From Nitrosomonas sp. (lineage in GTDB: Bacteria > Pseudomonadota > Gammaproteobacteria > Burkholderiales > Nitrosomonadaceae), in NCBI GenBank assembly GCA_024281825.1, contig JAMWZY010000002.1, forward strand, positions 62,001-126,000: DNA of 64,000 nt, read 5' to 3'. Under the pieces are notes generated by a model. The model was not told the DNA's origin and made no database searches. It saw only the letters and a program-made list of their open reading frames with translations. Both the position numbers and the translations under genes were made by a program. Shown piece after piece: positions 28,913-38,875 of the stretch (position 1 is its first letter; the number at the start of each line of letters is the position of its first letter).

Positions 28913-29698
28913 ATGACATCTATCCACTCATTACAAACCTATCTTAACAAAAAAATTATTAATAATATGCATTTACCACGTGGTTTTTCTTTAGTCGAGT
29001 TGATGGTAGCCATGACCATCGGACTCGTTCTACTGTTAGTAATTGGTACAGTGTTTGTCAGTAGCCGACAAACCTTCAATGAACAAGAAAATCAAGCAAG
29101 ATTACAAGAAAGTGGGCGTTTTGCACTTGAGGTAATTGGACGTAGTATAAAGCAAGCTGGACATGTAGAAATTCCGTTTTCTGGCTTCAAAGCTGAATTC
29201 GAAGGAATAGCAATTAACGGTGCAAATGGCAATGGAAGTGCTGCAGATACTATTACTCTACAATTCGAGGGAACATTGGGTGATAGCGATTGCGAAACAA
29301 CAGCCGTTACTGCGGCGGGCCAAGTCATTCAGAATCATTTTAGTATTGATGCCACTAATGCTGAATTGCAGTGTGACGGTAATTTACCCAATGTTCCAGG
29401 AATACCATCCACTGGTCGAGCCTTATTAAGTAATGTAGAAGATCTACAAATCCTGTATGGAATCGATACTGATGCCAATCAATCAGTTGATCAGTACGTC
29501 AATTTGCCAGGTGATTGGGAACAAGTCATTACGGCCCAAGTTTGTGTGTTAGTTCGCTCTGAAAAAACCAATATTGTTACTGCAGGAAACTATTTGGATT
29601 GCAATGGGAATTCAGTTGTGATTCCAGCAGATAGGCGGCTTAGGCGACCTTTTACAGCCACCTTTAATTTACGTAACCGCATTAATAGTATGTTATGA
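28913..29698 (+). CDS. pilW: Type IV pilus minor pilin PilW
   Basis: About 261 aa. The prepilin site is RG|FSLVELMVAMTIGLVLL and the PilW-type QARLQESGRFALE helix follows. I start it at the ATG at 28913, one base after the pilV stop; a second candidate at 28967 would give a six-residue leader (MHLPRG), also acceptable for a prepilin. Neither has a strong Shine-Dalgarno. It overlaps pilX by 4 bp (ATGA). Confidence 0.9.
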   Translation: MTSIHSLQTYLNKKIINNMHLPRGFSLVELMVAMTIGLVLLLVIGTVFVSSRQTFNEQENQARLQESGRFALEVIGRSIKQAGHVEIPFSGFKAEFEGIAINGANGNGSAADTITLQFEGTLGDSDCETTAVTAAGQVIQNHFSIDATNAELQCDGNLPNVPGIPSTGRALLSNVEDLQILYGIDTDANQSVDQYVNLPGDWEQVITAQVCVLVRSEKTNIVTAGNYLDCNGNSVVIPADRRLRRPFTATFNLRNRINSML

Positions 29699-30267
29699 AC
29701 GAGACAATATCACTCCAAAGAAACCAAACCGGCGCTGTATTTATCACAGGTTTGATTTTTCTGCTTGCATTATCCTTACTTGGTATAACTGCAATGAAAA
29801 TGGCCACGATAGAAGAACGTATGTCAGGTAATATGCGCGACCGTATGCTGGCCATGCAAGCTGCAGAGATGACACTACGCTATGCTGAGCATCACATACG
29901 TGACAATGATGACACAACCAGCTCCCCAAAACCGATTGACGGCATTACCGATTTTGATACGACTTGTACAAACGGATTATGTTATTACGGAGCTAATACA
30001 GAACCATCTTCACCTATCTGGAAAACCCTCTGCTCACCAGATTGCCCAATTAGCTATATAAAAGGCAATGTTTTTAAAATAGACGGGGCTACTTATACAG
30101 CCCCTGAATTACCCACAGGACTCATCGCTCCCCCAACCTATCTAATCGAGGGTATTCAGAAAACCCCTCCAGGAGGTTATTTGCGCTATTACTATCGCGT
30201 TACCGTCCGAGCACAAGGTGCAAAAAATGGAACAGTAGTTTGGTTACAGGAAACATTTCGACCATAA
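29695..30267 (+). CDS. pilX: Type IV pilus assembly protein PilX
   Basis: 190 aa. The N-terminal hydrophobic helix (AVFITGLIFLLALSLLGITA) is preceded by QTG rather than a classic G|FTLIE site, as is usual for PilX. The family block MKMATIEERMSGNMRDR and AAEMTLRYAE follows. Its ATG overlaps the pilW stop. It works with PilV, PilW and PilY1 as a priming or tip complex. Confidence 0.88.
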   Translation: MNETISLQRNQTGAVFITGLIFLLALSLLGITAMKMATIEERMSGNMRDRMLAMQAAEMTLRYAEHHIRDNDDTTSSPKPIDGITDFDTTCTNGLCYYGANTEPSSPIWKTLCSPDCPISYIKGNVFKIDGATYTAPELPTGLIAPPTYLIEGIQKTPPGGYLRYYYRVTVRAQGAKNGTVVWLQETFRP

Positions 30268-30298
30268 TTTTCCAGAATTATTGAAGGAATCCTCGATT

Positions 30299-33200
30299 AT
30301 GAAGATAATCTATAATGGTATATTTACACTCATTTTCACGCTGAGTTTTTTTGCTCATGCTCAACAGCCATTCTCCAATGGTCCACTTTTTTTGGGCGGT
30401 AATATTTCGCCCAATGTCATGTTTACACTTGACGACTCAGGATCGATGCATTTTGAAATTATGCCAGAACATCTCATTCTTCAGAGTGTGCGTTACGTAT
30501 TTCCACGCGCAGCAAATGTTTATGGCCCAAGCGATTATAGTAACTATGTTGTCGGTTTTGACCCTACTAACCGTTATTCGGCTTCATTACGCTCTAGCTA
30601 TGTCAATAAAATTTATTATGATCCAACTGTCAAATACCTACCTTGGAGTAATTCAGATGGATCGTTGATGAATAATGCGGATCCAACTTGTGCGCCACAC
30701 AATCCATTCAACACAGGCGCGGGTTGTCGTAATCTGACCGTTAATAACACTCAAACTGCCCGATGGCTAAACAATGATGGCTCTCTATCAGCTAGCCTTT
30801 CAAAGACATTTTATCCAGCAGTATATTTTAAGTATGTAAGCGGCGATATTAATGCAGCAACCAGCTACTCAAAAATTGAGATTACATCTAGCACCTCATC
30901 TTATGTCGGTAGTGATAATCGGACAGATTGTGTTACCGCACCTAATTGTACTTACAATGAAGAAATTCAGAACTTTGCCAACTGGTATACCTACTATCGT
31001 TCACGAATATTACTAGCTCGTGCAGGTGTCGGTAGAGCATTTTCTGCACAAGGAAACACCATGCGTGTCGGATTTGCAGCTATCAATAAAGGCTCCACAA
31101 CAGTGGATGGAATAACTACTAAAGTCGTGAAAAATGGTGTCAGGCAATTTACTGGTACTGATAGAACAAATTTCTTTACAAATCTTTACGATCATGACAT
31201 ACCTGCTGCAGGAACCCCGCTTAGAGAAGCGACAATATCAGTAGGCGAATACTTCAAAAGAACCGATGACAAGGGCCCATGGGGTCAGACACCGGGATCT
31301 ACAGGTGGAACACAGCACGAATGCCGTCAAAATTTCAATATTTTGATGACCGATGGTTATTGGACCGAGGGCTCAATTTCGGGAATGGATAATTCGGACA
31401 ACCAATCAGGCTCAACCATCACCAATGATTCTTCACCAGCAATACCAGCTTCCTATACATACTCTCCATCGCTACCTTATTCAGACGCTTACAGCGATAC
31501 ACTTGCAGATGTTGCCATGCATTATTGGAAAAATGATTTGCGTACCGATATGCTTAATAAGGTACCAACTAACGCGCACGATCCCGCTTTCTGGCAACAT
31601 TTGGTAAATTTTACTGTTGGTTTGGGAGTAACAGGCTCATTATCTTCATTACCTTCTGGATCAGAATCATGGCCTGACCCAACAACCAGTGATGCAGCAA
31701 AAATTGATGATTTGTGGCATGCCGCTGTGAATAGTCGGGGAAGTTTTTTTAGCGCCTCTGATCCCATTACTTTTTCCAATGCACTATCCAATGCTTTATC
31801 AGCCATCGTTGCCCGTACAGGTGCTGCTTCCGCCGTAGCAACTAATTCGAGTTCTTTAACAACCAATGGTCGTGTTTATCAAGCAAAATTTAATAGTGGC
31901 GATTGGAGTGGACAATTGATATCCATGCCGTTTACCATTTTGGGATTTGGCACACCCGATTGGGAAGCAGGAATGGTATCACTTGGTTCAAGTACAATTA
32001 ATCCAAATTCTCGCGTCATCATTACGAAAGGCAGCACCGATGGTGTCGCATTCCAGTATGACAGTTTAACGACTACCCAAAAAGATTTTCTGAATAAAAA
32101 TGCAACGGGTACAATAGATAATTGTGGCCCAGAAAGATTAGCTTATATACGTGGTGTAGCAACAAATGAAGGTAGTGGAACTTTCACATGCGCTAGCTCT
32201 AACACTGCGAACAAATTTCGTTCTCGCCCAACAACCAAGTTAGGAGATATCGTTAATTCTGGTCCAATCTTTGTGGGTAGGCCGAATGCGGGTTACTCAA
32301 ATGTAGATCATATAGGCTATTCTGCTTTTCGAAATACCTACACCAATAGAACACCAATGGTATATGTCGGTTCGAATGATGGCATGCTACATGGCTTTAA
32401 TGCCTGTGTTGTTGGAGTAACTCCGGGTTGTACAAGTGCCGACGCTGGTAAGGAACTGATTGCATATGTACCAAATACGGTTTATGGTAACTTGAGTCGC
32501 CTTACTGACAAAGATTACAATGCTAATCATCGTTACTTTGTAGATGGCTCTCCCATGGCGGGTGATGTATATGACAGCTCGACATCTAGTTGGAAAAGTG
32601 TACTAATTGGCAGCATGAATGGTGGAGGAAAAGGATTTTTTGCGCTTGATATAACAAATCCAACAGACAGCTCCCAATCCTCACCAACTTTTACTGTTTC
32701 GAATGCCGCAAACCTTCTTCTGTGGGAATTTACTGATAATGATGATGCAGACATGGGTTATAGCTATAATCTCACACGAATCAATTCACTAAATGGACAA
32801 GCCCGACAAATTGTCAAGATGGAAAACAATAAATGGGCTGTGATTGTAGGAAATGGATATAACAGTACCGCAGGTAAAGCAGTACTTTATATATTATTCA
32901 TTAATGGTGGCGAGGATGGCACCTGGACACTTGATACCGACTATATTAAATTGGTTGCGCATAGTGGTGCAGGTAATGGTCTATCAACACCCGCAGCTTT
33001 TGATAGCAATGGAAACGGCCTAATCGATACCATCTATGCAGGTGATATTAAAGGAAATTTATGGAAATTTGATGTCAGTAATGCTTCGCCATCCAATTGG
33101 AATGTAGCTCAAGGCGGATCACCGTTATTCATATCTGGTACTTTGAAACCAATCATTTCCCCTCCAGCAATTACCTTTCATCAGAAAGGTGGACAATTAA

Positions 33201-33808
33201 TCCTTTTTGGCACGGGAAAATATCTAGAAACTGCTGATACAACTAGCACCGACATTCAAACCATGTATGGTATATGGGACTACAATACTAGCAGTACGCT
33301 ACCTGCAGACTCACTTGTACAGCAAATAACCTCTATGACAACAGGCTCGAACCACCGAACCACAACTCAAAATCTAGTTAATTATTCTGCAACAGTTAAG
33401 GGATGGTACATGGATTTACCGATTAGTGGCGAGCGACTTACTGCTGTTCCTGAAATTCAAGATGGCCTTTTTCGCTTTACCACCATTGTTCCTTCAGCAT
33501 CTCCGTGTGATTTTGGTGGAAGAGGGTTTCTCAATATAGTCAATTTCTCAACCGGTGGTATGTTGACTCGGCCTACTTTTGATACCAATGGGAACAGAGT
33601 ACTTTCGCTTGATGATGGCTATTCTTCCGGTATAGAGATTGGTTTTGCAATGGGCGGTGTAACAAGCATAAGGAATAATTCTATAGGTGCCACATCGGAT
33701 TTTGCTGTATATAGCCGAGCTGACGGAACCGCTAATAACCCGCCAGTATCACCAGGAGCTCAAGGGAAACGAGGCAGAATCACATGGCGCGAATTTTCTC
33801 AGGAATAA
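30299..33808 (+). CDS. pilY1: Type IV pilus tip/adhesin protein PilY1
   Basis: About 1169 aa, secreted (signal peptide to about residue 20, FFAHA|QQ). An N-terminal von Willebrand A-like region has the MIDAS motif DDSGSM (about 45). A C-terminal beta-propeller (about 640-1050) contains MVYVGSNDGMLHGF and the calcium loop DSNGNGLID followed by YAGDIKGNLWKFD, as in Pseudomonas PilY1. I start at the ATG at 30299, ten bases after an AAGGA; an in-frame TTG lies six codons earlier. PilY1 primes pilus assembly and acts in adhesion and surface sensing. Confidence 0.93.
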   Translation: MKIIYNGIFTLIFTLSFFAHAQQPFSNGPLFLGGNISPNVMFTLDDSGSMHFEIMPEHLILQSVRYVFPRAANVYGPSDYSNYVVGFDPTNRYSASLRSSYVNKIYYDPTVKYLPWSNSDGSLMNNADPTCAPHNPFNTGAGCRNLTVNNTQTARWLNNDGSLSASLSKTFYPAVYFKYVSGDINAATSYSKIEITSSTSSYVGSDNRTDCVTAPNCTYNEEIQNFANWYTYYRSRILLARAGVGRAFSAQGNTMRVGFAAINKGSTTVDGITTKVVKNGVRQFTGTDRTNFFTNLYDHDIPAAGTPLREATISVGEYFKRTDDKGPWGQTPGSTGGTQHECRQNFNILMTDGYWTEGSISGMDNSDNQSGSTITNDSSPAIPASYTYSPSLPYSDAYSDTLADVAMHYWKNDLRTDMLNKVPTNAHDPAFWQHLVNFTVGLGVTGSLSSLPSGSESWPDPTTSDAAKIDDLWHAAVNSRGSFFSASDPITFSNALSNALSAIVARTGAASAVATNSSSLTTNGRVYQAKFNSGDWSGQLISMPFTILGFGTPDWEAGMVSLGSSTINPNSRVIITKGSTDGVAFQYDSLTTTQKDFLNKNATGTIDNCGPERLAYIRGVATNEGSGTFTCASSNTANKFRSRPTTKLGDIVNSGPIFVGRPNAGYSNVDHIGYSAFRNTYTNRTPMVYVGSNDGMLHGFNACVVGVTPGCTSADAGKELIAYVPNTVYGNLSRLTDKDYNANHRYFVDGSPMAGDVYDSSTSSWKSVLIGSMNGGGKGFFALDITNPTDSSQSSPTFTVSNAANLLLWEFTDNDDADMGYSYNLTRINSLNGQARQIVKMENNKWAVIVGNGYNSTAGKAVLYILFINGGEDGTWTLDTDYIKLVAHSGAGNGLSTPAAFDSNGNGLIDTIYAGDIKGNLWKFDVSNASPSNWNVAQGGSPLFISGTLKPIISPPAITFHQKGGQLILFGTGKYLETADTTSTDIQTMYGIWDYNTSSTLPADSLVQQITSMTTGSNHRTTTQNLVNYSATVKGWYMDLPISGERLTAVPEIQDGLFRFTTIVPSASPCDFGGRGFLNIVNFSTGGMLTRPTFDTNGNRVLSLDDGYSSGIEIGFAMGGVTSIRNNSIGATSDFAVYSRADGTANNPPVSPGAQGKRGRITWREFSQE

Positions 33809-33914
33809 GAAAAGCCTGTTAATTCAGAAAATACAAAATACAATACTTTCTTTATACAGCAAGATAAATTGTTAGTTTTAAACACATAAAATTAATGTAA
33901 AGGAATCGACAACA

Positions 33915-34379
33915 ATGAAACTTAATACAACTTTATATCACCGTCATTCACTCGGCTTCACCTTAATAGAAATTATGATTACAGTTGCCATTATCGGAAT
34001 TATTGCTGCAATTGCACTCCCATCCTATCAAGAACACGTAAGACACGCTAATCGGGCTGAAGCAAAAGCCTTATTACATGAAAATGCGCAGTTCATGGAA
34101 AAATTCTATAGCCAACATAATCAATATGATGCAACATCAGGAGCAGATGGAATCGCAAATACCGGCGACGATGGCGCTGTAACTTTACCCATTACAAAAT
34201 CTCCTAGAGATGGCACCGCGCAATATAACATCACCCTCTCAGCGGTCGGAAATAATACCTTTACCCTGCAAGCAGCGCCAACCGGTTCTATGGCGGGAGA
34301 TACTTGCGGTATCCTCACATTAACCAATACAGGAGTTCGAGGTTCTAGTGGAAATATTGATGCATGTTGGAATCGCTAG
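33915..34379 (+). CDS. PilE-like minor pilin
   Basis: 154 aa with prepilin site [21 protein letters not shown] and a PilE-type globular part ([18 protein letters not shown]). A C-terminal disulfide pair is likely (C at DTCGIL and DACWNR). It ends the minor-pilin operon, 106 bp after pilY1, with an AAAGGA Shine-Dalgarno. Its gene position matches the minor pilin PilE of Pseudomonas rather than the major pilin. Confidence 0.9.
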   Translation: MKLNTTLYHRHSLGFTLIEIMITVAIIGIIAAIALPSYQEHVRHANRAEAKALLHENAQFMEKFYSQHNQYDATSGADGIANTGDDGAVTLPITKSPRDGTAQYNITLSAVGNNTFTLQAAPTGSMAGDTCGILTLTNTGVRGSSGNIDACWNR

Positions 34380-34397
34380 ACTTTAATCTAGAAATAT

Positions 34398-34439
34398 AGC
34401 AAGAAATAAAAAAATTGAATTATTCCTTTATTTCTTGCT
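34398..34439. terminator. Inverted repeat between convergent pilE-like and phoU
   Basis: AGCAAGAAATAAA (34398-34410) and its perfect complement (34427-34439) form a 13-bp stem with a 16-nt loop. Both strands end in short A/T runs. The right arm overlaps the last codons of phoU. It may act as a bidirectional terminator for the pilus operon and phoU. The stem is AT-rich, so this is tentative. Confidence 0.45.
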
Positions 34440-35127
34440 CAATTTGATCAGCAGTTACGTGACGCACATCTTTTCCTTTTACCATATACACCACGTATTC
34501 CGACATATTTTTTGCGTGATCGCCAATCCGTTCAATTGCTTTAGCGATAAATAATATCTCCAGGCAGGTAGAAATCTTCCTTGGATCTTCCATCATAAAT
34601 GTGATGAGTTGACGAAGAATAGAACGAAATTCTTCGTCAACAAACTCATCTTGACGTACAATCTGCGCCGCAGCATTTAAGTCAAGTCTCGCAAAAGAAT
34701 CCAACGCTTTATGCAACATCTCCATGGCAATGCTTGCCACATGCTTGATTTCATTAAAGCGTGGAATATGCATGCGATCCGATGCGTAAATCAATTTTGC
34801 CATGCGTGCAATTTTTGCAGCTTCATCACCGATACGCTCCAGATCCGTAATAGTTTTAATGACCATCATGATAAGCCGCAAATCACTAGCTGTTGGTTGC
34901 CTCCGTGCAATAATCTGGTTACAAATTTCGTCAATTGACACTTCCATGGCATTTACACGATGATCTCGGGTAATCACCTGGTTAATCAAATCCTCGTTTC
35001 CGGTTATCAATGCCTCAATTGCACATTCAATTTGTTCTTCAACAAAGCCCCCCATTTGTAGTACACGTGTCCGAACTTCTTCTAGGCTTGCATCAAATTG
35101 TTTAGAAATATGTTCTTTGTTTTGCAT
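34420..35127 (-). CDS. phoU: Phosphate signalling protein PhoU
   Basis: 235 aa of two similar three-helix bundles with PhoU metal-site patterns (LERIGDEAAKIARM near 95, IERIGDHAKNMSEYVVYMV near 195). PhoU connects the Pst phosphate transporter to the PhoR/PhoB two-component system and also affects persistence. No pst or pho genes are adjacent, so it stands alone here. Confidence 0.96.
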   Translation of the reverse strand: MQNKEHISKQFDASLEEVRTRVLQMGGFVEEQIECAIEALITGNEDLINQVITRDHRVNAMEVSIDEICNQIIARRQPTASDLRLIMMVIKTITDLERIGDEAAKIARMAKLIYASDRMHIPRFNEIKHVASIAMEMLHKALDSFARLDLNAAAQIVRQDEFVDEEFRSILRQLITFMMEDPRKISTCLEILFIAKAIERIGDHAKNMSEYVVYMVKGKDVRHVTADQIEQEIKE

Positions 35128-35198
35128 GAGTGTTTTACTCGATTGAGAGTTATTGTATGAAATTTATTGAAGAATCAGTCTATGCAGGATAATGCAGA

Positions 35199-35858
35199 TC
35201 AAATAGAAATTGTTCTAACTCCACTATCAGTTCCCAGTAGCAATACATCTGCAGGCCGCAAAGCAAAAAGTCCATTGGTTACTACCCCGGTAATTTGATT
35301 CAGCTTAGTCTCCAGTTCCACAGGATTCATAATCCGCATCCCATGAATATCAAGAATCACATTACCATTATCGGTTTTAAAGCCTTGCCTTAATGCCGGT
35401 TGTCCCCCAAGCAATACAATTTCACGCGCAACATAACTACGCGCCATGGGTATTACTTCGATAGGTAGTGGAAAGTTACCCAACACTTCAACTAATTTGC
35501 TTTGATCAGCAATACAAATAAATTTCCGGGCAACCGCAGAGACTATTTTTTCTCGAGTCAATGCACCCCCTCCCCCTTTGATCATGTGTAAATGCTCAGT
35601 AATTTCATCCGAACCATCCACGTAAACAGGGATATCCATGATATTGTTCAAATCCAATACTTCAATTCCATGCCCCTTAAGACGCTGAGCAGTTGCATCT
35701 GAACTTGCAACAGCACCTTCAATCTGATGTTTGATTTTAGCCAATTCATCGATAAAGTAATTGGCAGTAGAACCGGTTCCAACACCTACAACAGATCCTA
35801 TCGGAATATATTGTATAGCAGCAGCAGCTACTGCACGCTTTTGTTCGTCTTGAGTCAT
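35199..35858 (-). CDS. rpiA: Ribose-5-phosphate isomerase A
   Basis: 219 aa. Interconverts ribose-5-phosphate and ribulose-5-phosphate in the pentose phosphate pathway and, in autotrophs, the Calvin cycle. [16 protein letters not shown] (near 20-35), VDGSDEI (near 82), [13 protein letters not shown] (near 93-105, with the catalytic Glu) and the C-terminal GTDSGVRTI are all present. It lies alone between phoU and nnrS. Confidence 0.97.
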   Translation of the reverse strand: MTQDEQKRAVAAAAIQYIPIGSVVGVGTGSTANYFIDELAKIKHQIEGAVASSDATAQRLKGHGIEVLDLNNIMDIPVYVDGSDEITEHLHMIKGGGGALTREKIVSAVARKFICIADQSKLVEVLGNFPLPIEVIPMARSYVAREIVLLGGQPALRQGFKTDNGNVILDIHGMRIMNPVELETKLNQITGVVTNGLFALRPADVLLLGTDSGVRTISI

Positions 35859-35995
35859 GTTGCTCCTATTCTCATAATAATTATTGATTTAGTGTATCAG
35901 GATAACGTTATCTGCCCATTAAAACAATGTCTCTCGTCTTAGTCAGAGGTAACTCTGATGTATCGATTCATCAGACTAATAGCAATTCTAATAAT

Positions 35996-37240
35996 CTAAC
36001 CTTGTTTTCCATCCACTCTAGGTCGCCAATAGATTGGCACATACCTAATAGCCCATAAAGCGAAGGCAAACAACCAGATCAATCCGGCGATTACGTATAG
36101 TTGAGGTATTACCGCTGCCGCTGCTGATGAAATATCAGCAATAATTCTAAGTATTGCAGCTGCCTGAAATCCTAAAAATAATATCCAAGTGAGTTGATCT
36201 AGTTCTAATGGCCGACCAGCGTGACCAAGCGTAACTCGTGAAGTCATCGCTAAGATCATACTTGTAAAGAACCCAATAGCTAATGCATGCAATGGCGCTA
36301 ACCCGAATACAACCTTACCAGATTGCATATAAACCAGGCTTTGTAATCCATATAGCACCATAGATATGGCAAACCAAGAAAATGAAATATGCAACACCGC
36401 TAATAGCTTGACACGAAAACTACGCACCCATCCCCAGCGATAAGAGAGATAAAAAGCACACAATGCTAATGGTAAATCCAAAATCCATAAATAAGCCAAT
36501 ACCCCCATCAATTGTAAGTATCCATGCGCTACAATCAATCCGAGCATAAGCCAAAGCAACCAGAATGGCCGCACCATCACATAATTATCCAAAACTCGAC
36601 TGGAAAAAAAAGGAATCATACGATGCGACACCGTTAGGACAATCGGTACTAGAAAGAACCAAATACCGATGTGGCTGGAAAAATCAATCATGACTCGATT
36701 GCCCGTAATTAGCCATAATAAATAAGCTATCAATCCAAACCACCCCATCAAAAGCGCAATACTGGTTATCTTGGCATGCCGTTTATCCTGTGGAGTGGTC
36801 GTAAATAATATTCGTAACAACACATATATGGCCAGGCTCCAGCCAATAAGCATGACTGCAACGCCAGCTATACTTAATTCTTCACCTGCTACTAATCCAA
36901 TATAAAATAGCAAAACACCACACAGCATTAACAAACAAGTCGACATATATTCATTAGGCTTAACTTTTTCTCCATTCATCCAGTTAGGATATGTAGTAAA
37001 CAAGAACCCAAAAATAAAGAAAGGAAAGAAACCATAGATCATTAAAAAAGCATGCACCCAGATTGGAGCAATATTCCAACTAACAGCTGTCCCCACAACT
37101 GCGTAGCGCCCACTAAGATCAAAAACCCACCAAAGCAATGCCAAAATACCTTGCAGTACACCAACCAGAAACAAACTTCGATGAGGAGCTGCAGCGATGT
37201 GATTCCATGCAGTCATCTGATTAGTCATCATATTTTCCAT
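35996..37240 (-). CDS. nnrS: NnrS family membrane protein
   Basis: 414 aa, about twelve hydrophobic segments. NnrS features are APIWVHAFLMIYGFFPFFIF near 55, the HRMIPFFSSR motif near 208 and LHALAIGFFTSMILAMTSRV followed by TLGHAGRPL near 320-345. NnrS is a haem/copper membrane protein that protects cells from nitric-oxide stress. That would suit a nitrite- and NO-producing ammonia oxidiser. No NnrR regulator site is evident. Confidence 0.88.
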   Translation of the reverse strand: MENMMTNQMTAWNHIAAAPHRSLFLVGVLQGILALLWWVFDLSGRYAVVGTAVSWNIAPIWVHAFLMIYGFFPFFIFGFLFTTYPNWMNGEKVKPNEYMSTCLLMLCGVLLFYIGLVAGEELSIAGVAVMLIGWSLAIYVLLRILFTTTPQDKRHAKITSIALLMGWFGLIAYLLWLITGNRVMIDFSSHIGIWFFLVPIVLTVSHRMIPFFSSRVLDNYVMVRPFWLLWLMLGLIVAHGYLQLMGVLAYLWILDLPLALCAFYLSYRWGWVRSFRVKLLAVLHISFSWFAISMVLYGLQSLVYMQSGKVVFGLAPLHALAIGFFTSMILAMTSRVTLGHAGRPLELDQLTWILFLGFQAAAILRIIADISSAAAAVIPQLYVIAGLIWLFAFALWAIRYVPIYWRPRVDGKQG

Positions 37241-37355
37241 AAATATTATTGCTCTTCATTTTTCCGAAACTATCTTGTTAATTATTCGAATCACTATTTT
37301 TCCCTCGCCCAGTTATTTGTTATGATTCGTTTCCTACTTTGCGTAACCTTCATTT

Positions 37356-38198
37356 ATGCTGAATATTGATCTACATTGTCACTCCAACATCTCAGATGGC
37401 CTATTAACACCTACTCATCTGGTAGAACGTGCATTGCTTCGAGGCGTTGAAACATTGGCATTAACAGATCATGACGATATTGCTGGGTTATCCGAAGCAC
37501 AAAAAGCTGCTGATAGTAATCGCATCAAGTTTATCAATGGAGTAGAAATATCTGTTAGCTGGCGTAGCCGCACATTACATATTCTCGGCCTAGCAATTGA
37601 CCCAAAGTATACTCCACTGATAGAAGGCTTGACCACCCTACGTATAGGACGGTTATCCCGAGCAGAAAGAATTGCCGCAGAATTGGAGAAAATAGGCATT
37701 CATGGTAGTTTAGAGGGCGCCTATGCTTATGTTGGAAATCAAGGTATCATCGGTCGAACTCATTTCGCACGCTTTCTCGTTGAACAGGGTCACGCCAAAA
37801 ACATTAAATCAGTATTTAAAAAATATCTTGTCAAAGGTAAGCCAGGATATACACCACACCAATGGGCAGAATTAAGTGATGCGATTAATTGGATCAAGGG
37901 AAGTGGCGGTCAAGCGGTGATTGCACATCCTGGTCGCTATGGTTTAGGCAAAAATATTACACAAGACTTATTAGATGAATTTTGTCGTCTAGGTGGCAGT
38001 GCACTTGAAGTCATCTCCCCAAGTCATACTCCCGAACAAGTAAAGTTTTATGCACAGCATGCACAAGATATGAATCTATCAGTTTCCTGCGGATCAGATT
38101 TTCATGGGCCAAATGAAAGTTATTATGACTTGGGTCAACTTCCCCATATCCCTCCAGGCTGCACTCCCATTTGGCACGACTGGCAAAACAATTCATAA
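37356..38198 (+). CDS. PHP-domain phosphoesterase (RNase AM / YciV-like)
   Basis: 280 aa PHP metallo-phosphoesterase. The metal ligands can be read in DLHCHSNISDG (5-15), TDHDD near 39, the glutamate in NGVEIS, VIAHPGRY near 190 and CGSDFHGPNE near 248. E. coli YciV (RNase AM) trims 5' ends of rRNA and hydrolyses nucleoside 3',5'-bisphosphates. It starts a cluster with yciO, an M50 protease, trpS and scpAB that is conserved in many proteobacteria. Confidence 0.9.
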   Translation: MLNIDLHCHSNISDGLLTPTHLVERALLRGVETLALTDHDDIAGLSEAQKAADSNRIKFINGVEISVSWRSRTLHILGLAIDPKYTPLIEGLTTLRIGRLSRAERIAAELEKIGIHGSLEGAYAYVGNQGIIGRTHFARFLVEQGHAKNIKSVFKKYLVKGKPGYTPHQWAELSDAINWIKGSGGQAVIAHPGRYGLGKNITQDLLDEFCRLGGSALEVISPSHTPEQVKFYAQHAQDMNLSVSCGSDFHGPNESYYDLGQLPHIPPGCTPIWHDWQNNS

Positions 38199-38242
38199 TT
38201 CTAATTTTATCCTATCTATCTGCACCCAACGATACTCTTACT

Positions 38243-38875
38243 GTGGCTCAATTTTTCTCGATTCATTCCAATACTCCTCACTTACGATTGATCAAACAAG
38301 CTGTTGCGATAGTTCGTAGCGGCGGAGTGATTGTGTATCCAACTGATTCTTGCTATGCCTTAGGATGTCACTTAAACGACAAAACTGCAATGTCGCGTAT
38401 CCGCACTATTCGGCAAGTGGATGAGAAGCATCACTTCACATTAATCTGCCGGGACCTAGCAGAAATTGCAACATACGCTAAAGTTGATAACAGCCAATAT
38501 CGATTACTCAAAGCAACAACCCCAGGAAGCTATACTTTCATTCTGCAAGCAACTCGTGAGGTACCGCGCCGAATGCAACACCCCAAACGTAATACTATTG
38601 GATTACGTATTCCCGACCATCCGGTTGTTTTAGCGCTGCTTGAAGAACTCGGCGAACCCCTACTCAGTTCGACTTTAATATTACCCGATGATGAATGGCC
38701 CTTGAATGACGGGGAAGAAATCCGTAGTCGCCTTGAGCATCAAGTAGAGTTAATCATGGATTCCGGATCGTGTGGTATTGAAATGACAACGGTAATTGAC
38801 TTAACTAAAAACACTCCTGAATTGATTCGACAAGGAAAAGGGTCTATCGAACCTTTTGGTATTAGTCATGGATAG
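38243..38875 (+). CDS. yciO: YciO/YrdC-family (Sua5-like) protein
   Basis: About 210 aa. YrdC/Sua5-like fold with the RNA/nucleotide-binding blocks GGVIVYPTDSCYALGC, HHFTLICRDL, GLRIPDHPVVLALLEELGEP and SSTLILPDDEWPL. Sua5/TsaC makes the threonylcarbamoyl-AMP for tRNA modification; YciO is a paralogue whose role is less certain. The open frame extends into the PHP gene, but homologues start at MAQFFSIH, so I choose the GTG at 38243. Confidence 0.88.
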   Translation: MAQFFSIHSNTPHLRLIKQAVAIVRSGGVIVYPTDSCYALGCHLNDKTAMSRIRTIRQVDEKHHFTLICRDLAEIATYAKVDNSQYRLLKATTPGSYTFILQATREVPRRMQHPKRNTIGLRIPDHPVVLALLEELGEPLLSSTLILPDDEWPLNDGEEIRSRLEHQVELIMDSGSCGIEMTTVIDLTKNTPELIRQGKGSIEPFGISHG

